Origin: Arthrobacter sp. Marseille-P9274
Lineage (GTDB): Bacteria > Actinomycetota > Actinomycetes > Actinomycetales > Micrococcaceae
NCBI RefSeq assembly: GCF_946892675.1
Contig: NZ_CAMPOV010000001.1
Span: forward strand, 2,082,033 to 2,146,032
DNA: 64,000 nt
Direction: 5' to 3'
Below the pieces are notes generated by a model. It did no database searches. It was not told the DNA's origin and saw nothing but the letters and a program-made list of their open reading frames with translations. The translations under genes were made by a program, and so were the position numbers. Every line of letters begins with the position of its first letter. Position 1 is the first letter of the stretch. Of the stretch, positions 28,764-37,060 are shown in pieces.

Positions 28764-30056
28764 ATGGCTCTGACCGGTCGATTCGTGCTCGTGGCCCTGG
28801 CAGGGGCCGTGGCCCTGCTCCTGTTCCCGTCCGGACTGACGGCGATGTGGGCTGCCCTGCTGCTCGTCGCTGCCGCCGCAGCGGACCTTGCCCTGGCCGC
28901 CTCCATCAGGCAGCTGCGGCTTGAACGCCGGGTACCCGGGAGTGTCCGGCTCACCGAAAGCTGCACGTCCGAGCTCCTGGTGGCCAATAACGGGCGGCGG
29001 CGCCTGTCCGCGCAGGTGCGGGACGGCTGGCAGCCGTCCGCGGGCGCCTTGGATCCGGCCCAGCGCCTCGACGTGCCGCCGGGCGAACGCCGGCTGGTTC
29101 CCGTCCGCTTGGTCCCCCGGCGCCGCGGCGACCTGCACACCGCACATGTCACCGTGCGGTCGGTCGGCCCGATGGGGCTGGCGGCCCGCCAGCTGACCCT
29201 GCCGCTCCCCGGCCGGCTGCGGGTGCTGCCGCCCTTCCACTCCAAACGGCACCTTCCCTCCAAGCTGCGCCGGCTGCGCGAACTCGACGGCAAGGCGGCG
29301 GTGCAGATCCGCGGCGCCGGCACGGAGTTCGATTCGCTGCGCGACTACGTGCACGGCGATGACGTCCGCTCCATTGACTGGCGCGCCACCGCAAGGCGGC
29401 AGGCCGTCGTCGTACGCACCTGGCGTCCGGAACGGGACCGCCGCGTCATCCTGGTGCTCGACACCTCCCGCACCGCGGCTGCGCGGATCGACGACGAGCC
29501 GCGCCTGGACACCGGCATCGAAGCGGCGCTGCTGCTGGCCGCCCTGGCCGAGCGCGGCGGGGACCGGGTGGATTTCCTCGCCTTCGACCGGCGGGCCCGG
29601 GCCACGGTCAAATCCGCCGGGAAGGGCAACATGCTGCACCAGCTGGTCAACGCGATGGCCCCGCTGGAGCCGGAGCTGATCGAGGCGGACTGGTCGCAGA
29701 TCCCGGGCCAGCTGGACGCCATCTCCTCGCACCGCTCGCTGGTCGTGCTGCTCACCGCCCTGGATTCCGGCTCTGCCGAGGAGTCCCTGCTGCCCACGCT
29801 GGCCCGGCTCACCGCCGAGCACGTCGTCGTCGTGGCGTCGGTCCGCGATCCGCTGCTGGACGAACTGCGAACCGCCCGCGGCACGGCCTCGGAGACGTTC
29901 CGGGCGTCCGCCGCCGAGCGGGCGCTGCTGGACCGAGCCGCACTGACCGCGCAGATCAAGCAGCTCGGGGCCGAGGTGGTCGATGCCACGCCGCACGAAC
30001 TGCCGCCTGCACTGGCGGACCTGTACATCCGGCTCAAGGCGGCAGGCCGGCTATGA
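28764..30056 (+). CDS. DUF58 protein with VWA-like fold, MoxR partner
   Basis: 430 residues. Two N-terminal membrane helices (about 6-45) are followed by a beta-rich segment and the DUF58 signature RDYVHGDDVRSIDWRATAR near residue 195. A VWA-like core with a MIDAS-type motif (LVLDTSRT) comes next. DUF58 proteins are the usual partners of MoxR ATPases; the pair is thought to act on envelope or metal-centre assembly. It sits 13 nt after moxR and ends 16 nt before the DUF4166 gene. Confidence 0.88.
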   Translation: MALTGRFVLVALAGAVALLLFPSGLTAMWAALLLVAAAAADLALAASIRQLRLERRVPGSVRLTESCTSELLVANNGRRRLSAQVRDGWQPSAGALDPAQRLDVPPGERRLVPVRLVPRRRGDLHTAHVTVRSVGPMGLAARQLTLPLPGRLRVLPPFHSKRHLPSKLRRLRELDGKAAVQIRGAGTEFDSLRDYVHGDDVRSIDWRATARRQAVVVRTWRPERDRRVILVLDTSRTAAARIDDEPRLDTGIEAALLLAALAERGGDRVDFLAFDRRARATVKSAGKGNMLHQLVNAMAPLEPELIEADWSQIPGQLDAISSHRSLVVLLTALDSGSAEESLLPTLARLTAEHVVVVASVRDPLLDELRTARGTASETFRASAAERALLDRAALTAQIKQLGAEVVDATPHELPPALADLYIRLKAAGRL

Positions 30057-30072
30057 CCACCAGGAGTGACGC

Positions 30073-30780
30073 ATGATGGAACCGAACCAGTCGGCAGGCC
30101 AGTCCGTGTACCAGCTGGCGATGGGACCGGAGTTCGGACGCCTGCAGCCGGAGCTGCAGGATTACTTCAGCCTCGCGGCGGGAAACAACGACGGCGGGGC
30201 GCAGGTCGGGATCGGGACCGGCGTCTTCGACGTGGCGGGGTGTCCGCGCCGCATCCTGCGCCCGCTGCTGCGGCTCGCCAGCCTCGACCGCTCGCTCTTT
30301 CCGGAATACGGCCGGGACGTGCCGTTCCGGATCGAGAACCGACCGGGAACGGACTCGGGGGCACGGCCCTTCCTGACCGCGGTCCGGACCCTGCAATTCG
30401 GCGGGGTCACCCGCGTCATGGAGGACACCACCTGGTGGGAGGACGCGGGCGATGCCGGGGCCCGTGGCGGCCGGCTGGTGGATTCGCTCGGCCGGAGCGG
30501 CCTGATACGCACCGGGCTGAGCTGCGGCGCGGGCGATGACGGGCGGATGCGGCTCGTCTCCCGGGGCACGGCGCTGGCCGCGGGGCGGCTGGGGGTGCCG
30601 CTGCCGCGGCTGCTGGACGCGGCGGCCTTCACGGAACAGTGGTGGGACCCTGCGGCCGGGCTGTTCAGGATCCGCACCAAGGTGCTCCAGCGCCAGTTCG
30701 GCACCGTCCTCGAATACGACGGCGCGTTCGAGTACCGTCTGGAACCCGCGGCTCCTACGCCTCCGCCACGGTCTGGTTAA
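30073..30780 (+). CDS. DUF4166-domain protein
   Basis: 235 residues, no membrane segment. FGRLQPELQDYF near the N-terminus and TRVMEDTTWWEDAG in the middle, with the C-terminal EYDGAFEYRLEP, are typical of DUF4166 proteins, which occur alone or fused to saccharopine-dehydrogenase-like domains. The function is unknown. The ATG is preceded by CAGGAG at 6 nt. Its last 26 bp overlap the 3' end of the convergent MetE-like gene. It may be the last gene of the MoxR operon, or its own unit. Confidence 0.75.
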   Translation: MMEPNQSAGQSVYQLAMGPEFGRLQPELQDYFSLAAGNNDGGAQVGIGTGVFDVAGCPRRILRPLLRLASLDRSLFPEYGRDVPFRIENRPGTDSGARPFLTAVRTLQFGGVTRVMEDTTWWEDAGDAGARGGRLVDSLGRSGLIRTGLSCGAGDDGRMRLVSRGTALAAGRLGVPLPRLLDAAAFTEQWWDPAAGLFRIRTKVLQRQFGTVLEYDGAFEYRLEPAAPTPPPRSG

Positions 30781-31840
30781 GGGCGTCCGCGGCCTGGCTC
30801 AGCCGGGCCAGCACCCGCCGGGCAGCCTCGGGCGATAGCCCGGCGAGTCCGCCCGCCGGGACCAGCCGGACCTGGTGCAGCCGGGCGAGCGGGAGGCCCA
30901 GCTGCCGCCACGGCCGGAGCACGGAATCGACGATGGCCTTCACCTGCGGAACGTCCCCGGCCGCAGAGTCCGTGCCGATAACGCCCAGCCACACGGTGCG
31001 GTCCGCCTCGGCCGCGGCGGCGATGTCTTCCCACTGGCCGGTCGACAGCCCGGTGACCGGCACCGCGAAACCGTCGAGCCCGGCGTTGTTCACCGCGGCA
31101 AACGGAGCTGCCTCCGATGACGGCAGCGAAACAACGGTCTGGGCCGCTCCCCCGGCGGCCGCCGCTTCCGCCAGCTGCCGCCACAGATGGGCCGCTTCCT
31201 GCTCGGCCACGGCCCGCAGCGTGCGGTAGCCGCTCGCCGTCGGAATGGTTCCCGCCAGTACCCGGGCCGCTTCGGGCTCGTCGAGCTGCAGGATCAGGCC
31301 GGCTCCCGGGGCCGCGGTGCGGACCTGGGCCAGGTGTTCGACGATCCCGGCGGCCAGCGACTGTGCAACGTCGCGGCGCGCTCCGGGATCGCGCAGCACG
31401 CGTTCGCCGTTGTGCAGGTAAAGACCGGCGGCGAGTGAGAGCGGGCCTACGCATTGCACCTTCAGCCAGCGCCCGTGACGTTCTTCACTGCCGATGACGT
31501 CGGCGAGGACGTTGATGTCCGTGCTGAGCGCCGAGGCGGCGCGCCGGTGGTCCATGCCGGGCCGGTCCACGATCCGCCAGCCGTGCGGCTGCAGGTCGAC
31601 CGGCAGCTCGACAAGCATGGCGGCGGTCCGGCCCACCGCGTCCGAGCCGACGCCGCGGGCCGGCAGTTCGGCCAGATGGGGCAGGTTCGGCTCGCCCAGC
31701 TCGCCGCGGATGATCCGGGCCGCCTCCGCCGGATCGGTGCCCGGCCAGCTGCCTAACGCCGTCGCCGTGACGGCTCCCGGATCCGGGCGGGCGATCGCCG
31801 GCCCTGGCGCCTGGGGACCGTCGTTCCGTTCTGTGCTCAT
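30755..31840 (-). CDS. MetE-like TIM-barrel protein lacking the zinc-binding residues
   Basis: 361 residues related to the C-terminal barrel of cobalamin-independent methionine synthase (TALGSWPGTD near the start, VQCVGPLSLA, LQLDEPE). In MetE the zinc that activates homocysteine is held by an HxC pair, a Glu and a C-terminal Cys. This protein has a single cysteine (in VQCVGPL), no HxC, and the C-terminal signature reads VPAGGLAG where family members have a CGLAG. It is therefore unlikely to be a methionine synthase by the known mechanism despite the usual database name. Its ATG overlaps the chorismate mutase stop by 4 nt, so the two are coupled. Confidence 0.75.
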   Translation of the reverse strand: MSTERNDGPQAPGPAIARPDPGAVTATALGSWPGTDPAEAARIIRGELGEPNLPHLAELPARGVGSDAVGRTAAMLVELPVDLQPHGWRIVDRPGMDHRRAASALSTDINVLADVIGSEERHGRWLKVQCVGPLSLAAGLYLHNGERVLRDPGARRDVAQSLAAGIVEHLAQVRTAAPGAGLILQLDEPEAARVLAGTIPTASGYRTLRAVAEQEAAHLWRQLAEAAAAGGAAQTVVSLPSSEAAPFAAVNNAGLDGFAVPVTGLSTGQWEDIAAAAEADRTVWLGVIGTDSAAGDVPQVKAIVDSVLRPWRQLGLPLARLHQVRLVPAGGLAGLSPEAARRVLARLSQAADALNQTVAEA

Positions 31841-32238
31841 TCTCCCGACGGCTCGTCCGGCGTGGCCGGAGTCCGGATGCTGCCGTTGTGCTCGTCGGAA
31901 ATCGCCTGGTGGTGCCTTATGACCTCGGAAATGATGAAATTCAGGAACTTCTCGGCGAACGCGGGGTCCAGGTGCGCGTCCTCGGCCAGCTGGCGCAGCC
32001 GGGCAATCTGCGCCGTCTCGCGGTCAGGATCCGCCGGCGGCAGCTGGTGGCGGGCCTTGAGGTACCCCACCCGCTGGGTCGCCTTGAAACGCTCCGCCAG
32101 CAGGTAGACCAAGGTCGCGTCGATGTTGTCGATGCTCCCGCGCACGGACAGCAGCTCCGTCATCACATCCGGATCCACCCGCCCGGAGAGCGAGCTGGCG
32201 GCAGGGTCGAAGTCGTCGGCTGGGCGCGGTTCAGTCAT
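31837..32238 (-). CDS. Chorismate mutase, AroQ type
   Basis: 133 residues, all helical: LLSVRGSIDNIDATLVYLLAERFKATQRVGYLKARHQLPPADPDRE carries the AroQ pattern (Arg after the first helix, ERF..T..VG.LKA, then DPxRE), and the last helix has FLNFIISEVIRHHQAI. It converts chorismate to prephenate for phenylalanine and tyrosine. No prephenate dehydratase or dehydrogenase domain is fused and none is adjacent. The gene is followed with a 4-nt overlap by the MetE-like gene. Confidence 0.9.
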   Translation of the reverse strand: MTEPRPADDFDPAASSLSGRVDPDVMTELLSVRGSIDNIDATLVYLLAERFKATQRVGYLKARHQLPPADPDRETAQIARLRQLAEDAHLDPAFAEKFLNFIISEVIRHHQAISDEHNGSIRTPATPDEPSGE

Positions 32239-32247
32239 ATCCCCAGT

Positions 32248-33189
32248 CTAAGGTTTGCCCGCCGGAGGGTACGCAGCGGCCACGGTGTGTGAAGCTGCCG
32301 GACGGAATTGTCCGGCAGCGATGAGCCCGGCGACCAGCAGCAGCGGCACGATCCAGCCGGACCAGCCCAACACCGAGGCGTGGAGGGTGGAAAACCGGCC
32401 GCCGGCCGCGACGAACAGGAACATGAGTCCGGCCGAGGCGTTCAGCGCTCCGTGCGCCAGCGCCGCCGGCCAGACGGAGCCCGAGCGAAGCCGCAGCCAG
32501 CCGAAGACGCCCCCGAAGGCCGTGCACATCCCGCACATGGCAAGGACGCCGAGCCAGCCCGGCCCGTCCGGATAGTTGTAGCCGAGCAGGATCAGCGGCG
32601 CATGCCAAACGCCCCACACCACCCCGGAAACAACGACGGCGGCGGGCGCCCCGAGCGGCATCAGCCGGGGCAGCAGCCAGCCCCGCCAGCCGAGCTCCTC
32701 GCCCAGCGCCGGGATGGCATTGATGACGGCCGCGAGCGCGACATTGATGAATTGGGCGGCCACCAGGACGCCGATGGGCAGGTCCGGGACGGCCAGTCCG
32801 ACGGCCTGGGACTGCTGGGCGAGCAGCAGCCGGTAGCCGGAGAAATCCACGAAGTCCGCAGGGTAGACGCCCAGCAGCGCGCCGACCGCCAGCGCCGCCA
32901 ACGCGAGCAGCACGGGCAGCGCCCAACCCGCGGCGAGGAACAGCACGAACCGGCCGACGGGCCGGAACTGCACCAGCCCCAGCTCGCGCGGAATGGACGG
33001 CGGGCGGTCCACGAACCGGCTGGTGGCCAGGGCGGCTACCGCCGGGGTGGCCATCATCAACACCGCGTACAGCGGGAAGAGCGGCTCCCGCAGCCCGTCC
33101 CCGAGCCAGAGCGGCAGCGCGCACAGCCACGCCAGCGCATAGGCCAGCAGGACGAAGACGATCACGGGCCGCCACTTCACCGCAGTCAT
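32248..33189 (-). CDS. CPBP-family intramembrane glutamic endopeptidase
   Basis: 313 residues with about eight membrane helices. The CPBP/Abi catalytic motifs are in order: EELGWRGWL (EExxxR), WHAPL (the HxxP-type motif) and HGALNA. The family cleaves membrane-embedded substrates, including CAAX-processing and anti-sigma-factor homologues, and is also linked to bacteriocin self-immunity; the substrate here is unknown. The ATG is followed by a basic start (MTAVKWRPV). The stop lies 9 nt before the upstream end of the chorismate mutase gene, suggesting co-transcription. Confidence 0.88.
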   Translation of the reverse strand: MTAVKWRPVIVFVLLAYALAWLCALPLWLGDGLREPLFPLYAVLMMATPAVAALATSRFVDRPPSIPRELGLVQFRPVGRFVLFLAAGWALPVLLALAALAVGALLGVYPADFVDFSGYRLLLAQQSQAVGLAVPDLPIGVLVAAQFINVALAAVINAIPALGEELGWRGWLLPRLMPLGAPAAVVVSGVVWGVWHAPLILLGYNYPDGPGWLGVLAMCGMCTAFGGVFGWLRLRSGSVWPAALAHGALNASAGLMFLFVAAGGRFSTLHASVLGWSGWIVPLLLVAGLIAAGQFRPAASHTVAAAYPPAGKP

Positions 33190-33238
33190 GGCTTCACCCT
33201 AGCCGCGCCGAAGCCGCGGCGGCAGGACGGCGGCAGGG

Positions 33239-34375
33239 TCAGGAAACCCCGGCCGGGTCCCAGCTCAGCGAGCGTGCCGAATCGATAGTCGCCTGTCCCA
33301 GGACGCGGCTGCCTTGGTAGAGCACCATCGTCTGCCCCGGCGCCACACCGCGCATCGGGTCGACGAGGGTCACGAGCAACTGCTGCCGCCCGTCGTCGTC
33401 CAGCTCGATCCGGCCGCGGGCCGGCACCGGGTCGCCGTGGGCCCGGACCTGGACCATGCAGTCGAACTCGGTCCGGGCCTCGACCTCGGCGATCGGCAGC
33501 CCGGCCCAGGAAACCTTGATGCCGCGCATCTGGTCCACCGCGAGCAGCGCCTCCGGGCCGACCACGACCTTGTTCTCCTTCGGCCGGATCTCCAGCACGA
33601 AGCGAGGCTTGCCGTCCGCGGCGGGCCGGCCCAGCTTGAGCCCGCGCCGCTGCCCGACGGTGAACGCGTTGGCGCCCTCGTGCTCGCCGACCACGGAGCC
33701 GGTCTGGTCCACGATCTCGCCCGGTTCCATCTCGATCTTCTCGGCCAGCCAGCCGCGGGTGTCGCCGTCGGAAATGAAGCAGATGTCGTGGCTGTCCGGC
33801 TTGTTCGCGACGGACAGCCCGCGCCGCGCCGCTTCCGCCCGGACCTCGGCCTTGGACGGGGTGTCCGCCAGCGGGAACATGGAGTGCTTGAGCTGCTCGT
33901 GCGTGAGGACGCCCAGCACGTAGGACTGGTCCTTCGCCCAGTCCGCCGCGCGGTGCAGCTCGCGGTTACCGTGCTCGTCCTCGATGACCTTGGCGTAGTG
34001 GCCGGTGCACACCGCGTCGAAGCCCAGCGCGAGCGCCTTCTCCAGCAGCGCGGCGAACTTGATCCGCTCGTTGCAGCGCATGCACGGGTTGGGCGTGCGG
34101 CCTGCGGCGTACTCGGCGATGAAGTCGTCCACCACGTCTTCCTTGAACCGCTCCGAGAAGTCCCAGACGTAGTACGGGATGCCAAGGATGTCGCAGGCGC
34201 GCCAGGCATCGCGGGAGTCTTCGATCGTGCAGCAGCCGCGGCTGCCGGTGCGCAGGGTGCCCGGCATCCGGCTCAGCGCCAGGTGGACGCCGACGACGTC
34301 GTGCCCCGCCTCCACGGCGCGTGCCGCCGCCACGGCCGAGTCCACGCCGCCGCTCATCGCTGCCAATACCTTCAT
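33239..34375 (-). CDS. mnmA: tRNA-specific 2-thiouridylase MnmA
   Basis: 378 residues. The N-terminal PP-loop ([16 protein letters not shown]) activates U34 with ATP; catalytic cysteines lie in [12 protein letters not shown] and in the loop [17 protein letters not shown]. The C-terminal beta-barrel contains VGQRRGL and binds tRNA. The enzyme makes the 2-thio group of (c)mnm5s2U34 in Lys, Glu and Gln tRNAs, with sulfur from a cysteine desulfurase. That gene lies directly upstream, 54 nt away and on the same strand, so both halves of the pathway are together. Confidence 0.96.
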   Translation of the reverse strand: MKVLAAMSGGVDSAVAAARAVEAGHDVVGVHLALSRMPGTLRTGSRGCCTIEDSRDAWRACDILGIPYYVWDFSERFKEDVVDDFIAEYAAGRTPNPCMRCNERIKFAALLEKALALGFDAVCTGHYAKVIEDEHGNRELHRAADWAKDQSYVLGVLTHEQLKHSMFPLADTPSKAEVRAEAARRGLSVANKPDSHDICFISDGDTRGWLAEKIEMEPGEIVDQTGSVVGEHEGANAFTVGQRRGLKLGRPAADGKPRFVLEIRPKENKVVVGPEALLAVDQMRGIKVSWAGLPIAEVEARTEFDCMVQVRAHGDPVPARGRIELDDDGRQQLLVTLVDPMRGVAPGQTMVLYQGSRVLGQATIDSARSLSWDPAGVS

Positions 34376-34429
34376 GAAGTCATCCTCTTGTTGCTCAACT
34401 CGTTGGTCCTGCCGGAGCCGGTTCCGCAG

Positions 34430-35653
34430 CTACCAGGGCTGCGTGCCGGCCGTCCGGATGCTGGACACGTGCCCGGCCATGCCGGCCTTCCTGGCCCGCG
34501 CGTACGCCTCCGGCAGCGCGGCCACCAATGCGTCAACGTCCGCGTCCGTCGATGTATGCCCGAGCGTGAAGCGCTGCGCCCCGCGGGCCTCCTCCTCGGT
34601 CAGCCCCATGGCCAGCAGGACGTGCGACGGCCGGGGCACTCCGGCCGTGCAGGCCGAGCCCGTGGACGACTCCACGCCGGCCAGGTCCAGCAGGAAGAGC
34701 AGCGAATCCCCCTCGCAGCCCGGGAACGTGAAGTGCGCGTTCCCCGGCAGGCGCCGGCCCTCGAACTGCGGGTCCGGCGCGCCCCGCAGCACCGCTTCCG
34801 GGACGGCGCTAACGACGCCGGCAATCAGCTTCTCGCGCAGGTGCGACAGCCGCGGGGCTTCTTCTGCCAGTTGGCCCGCGGCTGCCTCCGCAGCCGCGGC
34901 GAAGGCCGCGATCGCAGGGGTGTCGAGGGTGCCCGAGCGGATGTCGCGTTCCTGCCCGCCGCCGTGCTGGACGGGCGTCAGCTTCACCGAGCGGCCCACC
35001 AGCAGGGCGCCGATGCCCACCGGTCCACCGATCTTGTGGCCGCTGATGGCCATCGTGTCCAGCCCCGATTCCGCGAAGGACACCGGCAGATGCCCGAACG
35101 CCTGCACCGCGTCGGAGTGCACGGGAATGCCGTGCGGCCGGGCCGCCGCCACGATGTCCGCGATCGGCTGCACGGTGCCCACTTCGTTGTTTGCCCACAT
35201 CACCGTCACGAGTGCCACGGAGCCGGGGTCGGCCTCGATTTCCCGGCGCAGCGCCTCGACGGAGACTACGCCGTTACCGTCGACTGGCAGCCAGACGGCT
35301 TCCGCCCCCTCGTGGCGTTCCAGCCATTCGACCGTGTCCAGCACGGCGTGGTGTTCCACCGGGGAACACAGGATCCGGCGCCGCTTCGGGTCTTCGTCCC
35401 GGCGCGCCCAGTACAGGCCCTTAACTGCAAGGTTGTCGGCTTCGGTGCCGCCCGAGGTAAAGATGACCTCGCTGGGGTGGGCGCCTGCCGCCGCGGCCAG
35501 CGTTTCCCTGGCGTCCTCCACCACCCGGCGGGCGCGCCGGCCGGAGCCGTGCAGCGAGGACGGATTTCCGCTGCGGCTAAGTTCATGGGTGAGTGCGGCC
35601 AAGGCCTGCGCCGAAATGGGCGTGGTCGCCGCGTGGTCAAGATACACGGGCAC
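34430..35653 (-). CDS. Cysteine desulfurase, IscS/NifS class, sulfur donor for MnmA
   Basis: 407 residues, fold-type I PLP enzyme. The PLP lysine sits in SGHKIGGPVG, the PLP-binding histidine in PVEHHAVLDT, and the persulfide cysteine in ESSTGSACTAGV. The start is GTG, giving MPVYLDHAATTPISAQA, the standard NifS-family start. It removes sulfur from cysteine for Fe-S clusters and tRNA thiolation; its position before mnmA assigns it mainly to thiolation. It is divergent from the FAD reductase gene across a 183-bp region. Confidence 0.94.
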   Translation of the reverse strand: MPVYLDHAATTPISAQALAALTHELSRSGNPSSLHGSGRRARRVVEDARETLAAAAGAHPSEVIFTSGGTEADNLAVKGLYWARRDEDPKRRRILCSPVEHHAVLDTVEWLERHEGAEAVWLPVDGNGVVSVEALRREIEADPGSVALVTVMWANNEVGTVQPIADIVAAARPHGIPVHSDAVQAFGHLPVSFAESGLDTMAISGHKIGGPVGIGALLVGRSVKLTPVQHGGGQERDIRSGTLDTPAIAAFAAAAEAAAGQLAEEAPRLSHLREKLIAGVVSAVPEAVLRGAPDPQFEGRRLPGNAHFTFPGCEGDSLLFLLDLAGVESSTGSACTAGVPRPSHVLLAMGLTEEEARGAQRFTLGHTSTDADVDALVAALPEAYARARKAGMAGHVSSIRTAGTQPW

Positions 35654-35710
35654 ACCAGAATCTTACCGTCCGGCCCCCGGCTTTCACGAACCGGCCGGGC
35701 GTCCAGCCCA

Positions 35711-35761
35711 TTGACTTGCCCGGCCGCGCTTTCTAAAGTCAGGAGCATCGGTTTTAGAAAG
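35711..35761 (+). promoter_or_regulatory. Promoter of the FAD reductase operon with an overlapping 9-bp inverted repeat
   Basis: TTGACT (35711-35716) and TAAAGT (35734-35739) are separated by 17 nt, a good sigma-70-type promoter. CTTTCTAAA (35729-35737) and TTTAGAAAG (35753-35761) are perfect inverted arms 15 nt apart; the left arm covers the -10 and the right arm lies just past the start of transcription. This is the position of a repressor operator. The leader to the start codon would be about 90 nt. Confidence 0.6.
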
Positions 35762-35836
35762 TTCCGCAGACCGTGCCGGATTTTCTTGCAGCGCAGCACC
35801 GGCAGGGGCCGAAGGAACCGAGCTCCAGGAGCCATG

Positions 35837-37060
35837 ATGGAAAACCAGCCGTTCGTGATCGCCGGAGCAGGACTCGCCGGCGCAACTGCCGCCCGTACAC
35901 TGCGCGAAGAGGGCTACGGCGGTCCCCTGGTCCTCCTTGGCGCCGAGAAGCATGAGCCGTACATCCGGCCGCCGCTGTCCAAGGCCTACCTGGCCGGCAA
36001 GGAAGAGGCATCCGCCGCCCTGGTGCAGGAACCCGGCTGGTACGCGGACAACAACATCGACCTCCGGATCGGCGTCTCGGCCGCGTCGCTGCACCCCGGC
36101 GAACACTCCCTCCGGCTCTCCGAGGGCGGTTCCCTGGAGTACAGCCGGCTCCTGCTGGCCACCGGCGCTGCTCCGCGGCGGCTGGACCTGCCCGGATCCG
36201 ACCTGGCCGGCGTCCACTACCTGCGCTCGCTCGAGGACAGCACCGGGCTGAAGTCCGCCCTGTCCGCCGGCGGGCGGCAGCTGGTCGTGATCGGGACGGG
36301 CTGGATCGGCATGGAGGTCGCGGCCACCGCGCGGACCCTGGGCAACGAGGTTACGATGGTCGGCCGGGGCGAGGTGCCCCTGCGCGCCGCCCTCGGAGCC
36401 GTGATCGGCAACCGGTTCGCGGACAAGCACCGCTTGGAAGGCGTCATTATCCGCACCCGCACGCGCCCGATGGAGCTGGCCGGCGATGACGGGCAGGTGT
36501 CCCAGGTCGTGCTGGACGGCGGGGAGCGCCTGCCCGCCGACCTGGTGCTGATCGCCACGGGCGCGGTGCCGAACACCGCGCTGGCCGAGTCCGCCGGGCT
36601 CGCCGTTTCCAACGGCATCGACGCGGACGGCAGCCTGCGCACCTCTGCGGCCGACGTCTTTGCCGCCGGCGACGTCGCCAACGCCTACCACCCCGTCCTC
36701 GACGCGCCGCTGCGCAGCGAGCATTGGGCCAACGCGATCGAGCAGGGCAAGACGGCGGCCAAGGCGATGCTCGGCCGGGATGCCGCCAATGACGCGATCC
36801 CGTACTTCTACACCGACCAGTTCGACATCGGCATGGAGTACTCCGGCTACTTCCCCTGGGCCACCGCGGACCCGGTCATCCGCGGCAGCATCGACTCCCT
36901 CGAATTCATCGCCTTCTGGCTGCGTGAGGGACGCGTGGTTGCTGGTATGAATGTAAACATCTGGGATGTCCAGGAACCCATCCAGGACCTGATCCGCTCC
37001 CGCCGCCCCGTGGCCGCCGAGGATCTGGCCAATACCGACAAGGAGCTGACCAGCCTGTGA
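35837..37060 (+). CDS. FAD-dependent pyridine nucleotide-disulfide-type reductase, ferredoxin-reductase like
   Basis: 407 residues: FAD-binding GAGLAGATAA at the N-terminus, IRPPLSKAYL, a second Rossmann motif for NAD(P)H (VIGTGWIGMEVAAT), the FAD-contacting LRTSAADVFAAGDVAN, and a C-terminal Reductase_C-type domain with IEFIAFWLREGRVVAGMNVN-like sequence near residue 355. This fits electron-supplying reductases of the ferredoxin/rubredoxin and AIF-like class. No ferredoxin or P450 is adjacent. CAGGAG precedes two adjacent ATGs; the second (35837) has the better spacing. Its stop overlaps the next start (GTGA), so it is coupled to the FolP2-like gene. Confidence 0.85.
   Translation: MENQPFVIAGAGLAGATAARTLREEGYGGPLVLLGAEKHEPYIRPPLSKAYLAGKEEASAALVQEPGWYADNNIDLRIGVSAASLHPGEHSLRLSEGGSLEYSRLLLATGAAPRRLDLPGSDLAGVHYLRSLEDSTGLKSALSAGGRQLVVIGTGWIGMEVAATARTLGNEVTMVGRGEVPLRAALGAVIGNRFADKHRLEGVIIRTRTRPMELAGDDGQVSQVVLDGGERLPADLVLIATGAVPNTALAESAGLAVSNGIDADGSLRTSAADVFAAGDVANAYHPVLDAPLRSEHWANAIEQGKTAAKAMLGRDAANDAIPYFYTDQFDIGMEYSGYFPWATADPVIRGSIDSLEFIAFWLREGRVVAGMNVNIWDVQEPIQDLIRSRRPVAAEDLANTDKELTSL

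Noticed and set aside
33314-35833. Very long plus-strand open frame opposite mnmA and the cysteine desulfurase, in phase with the FAD reductase
   Set aside because: It is antisense to two certain genes, has no family-like sequence, and the reductase has its own promoter and ribosome site at 35826-35831. High GC makes such frames common.
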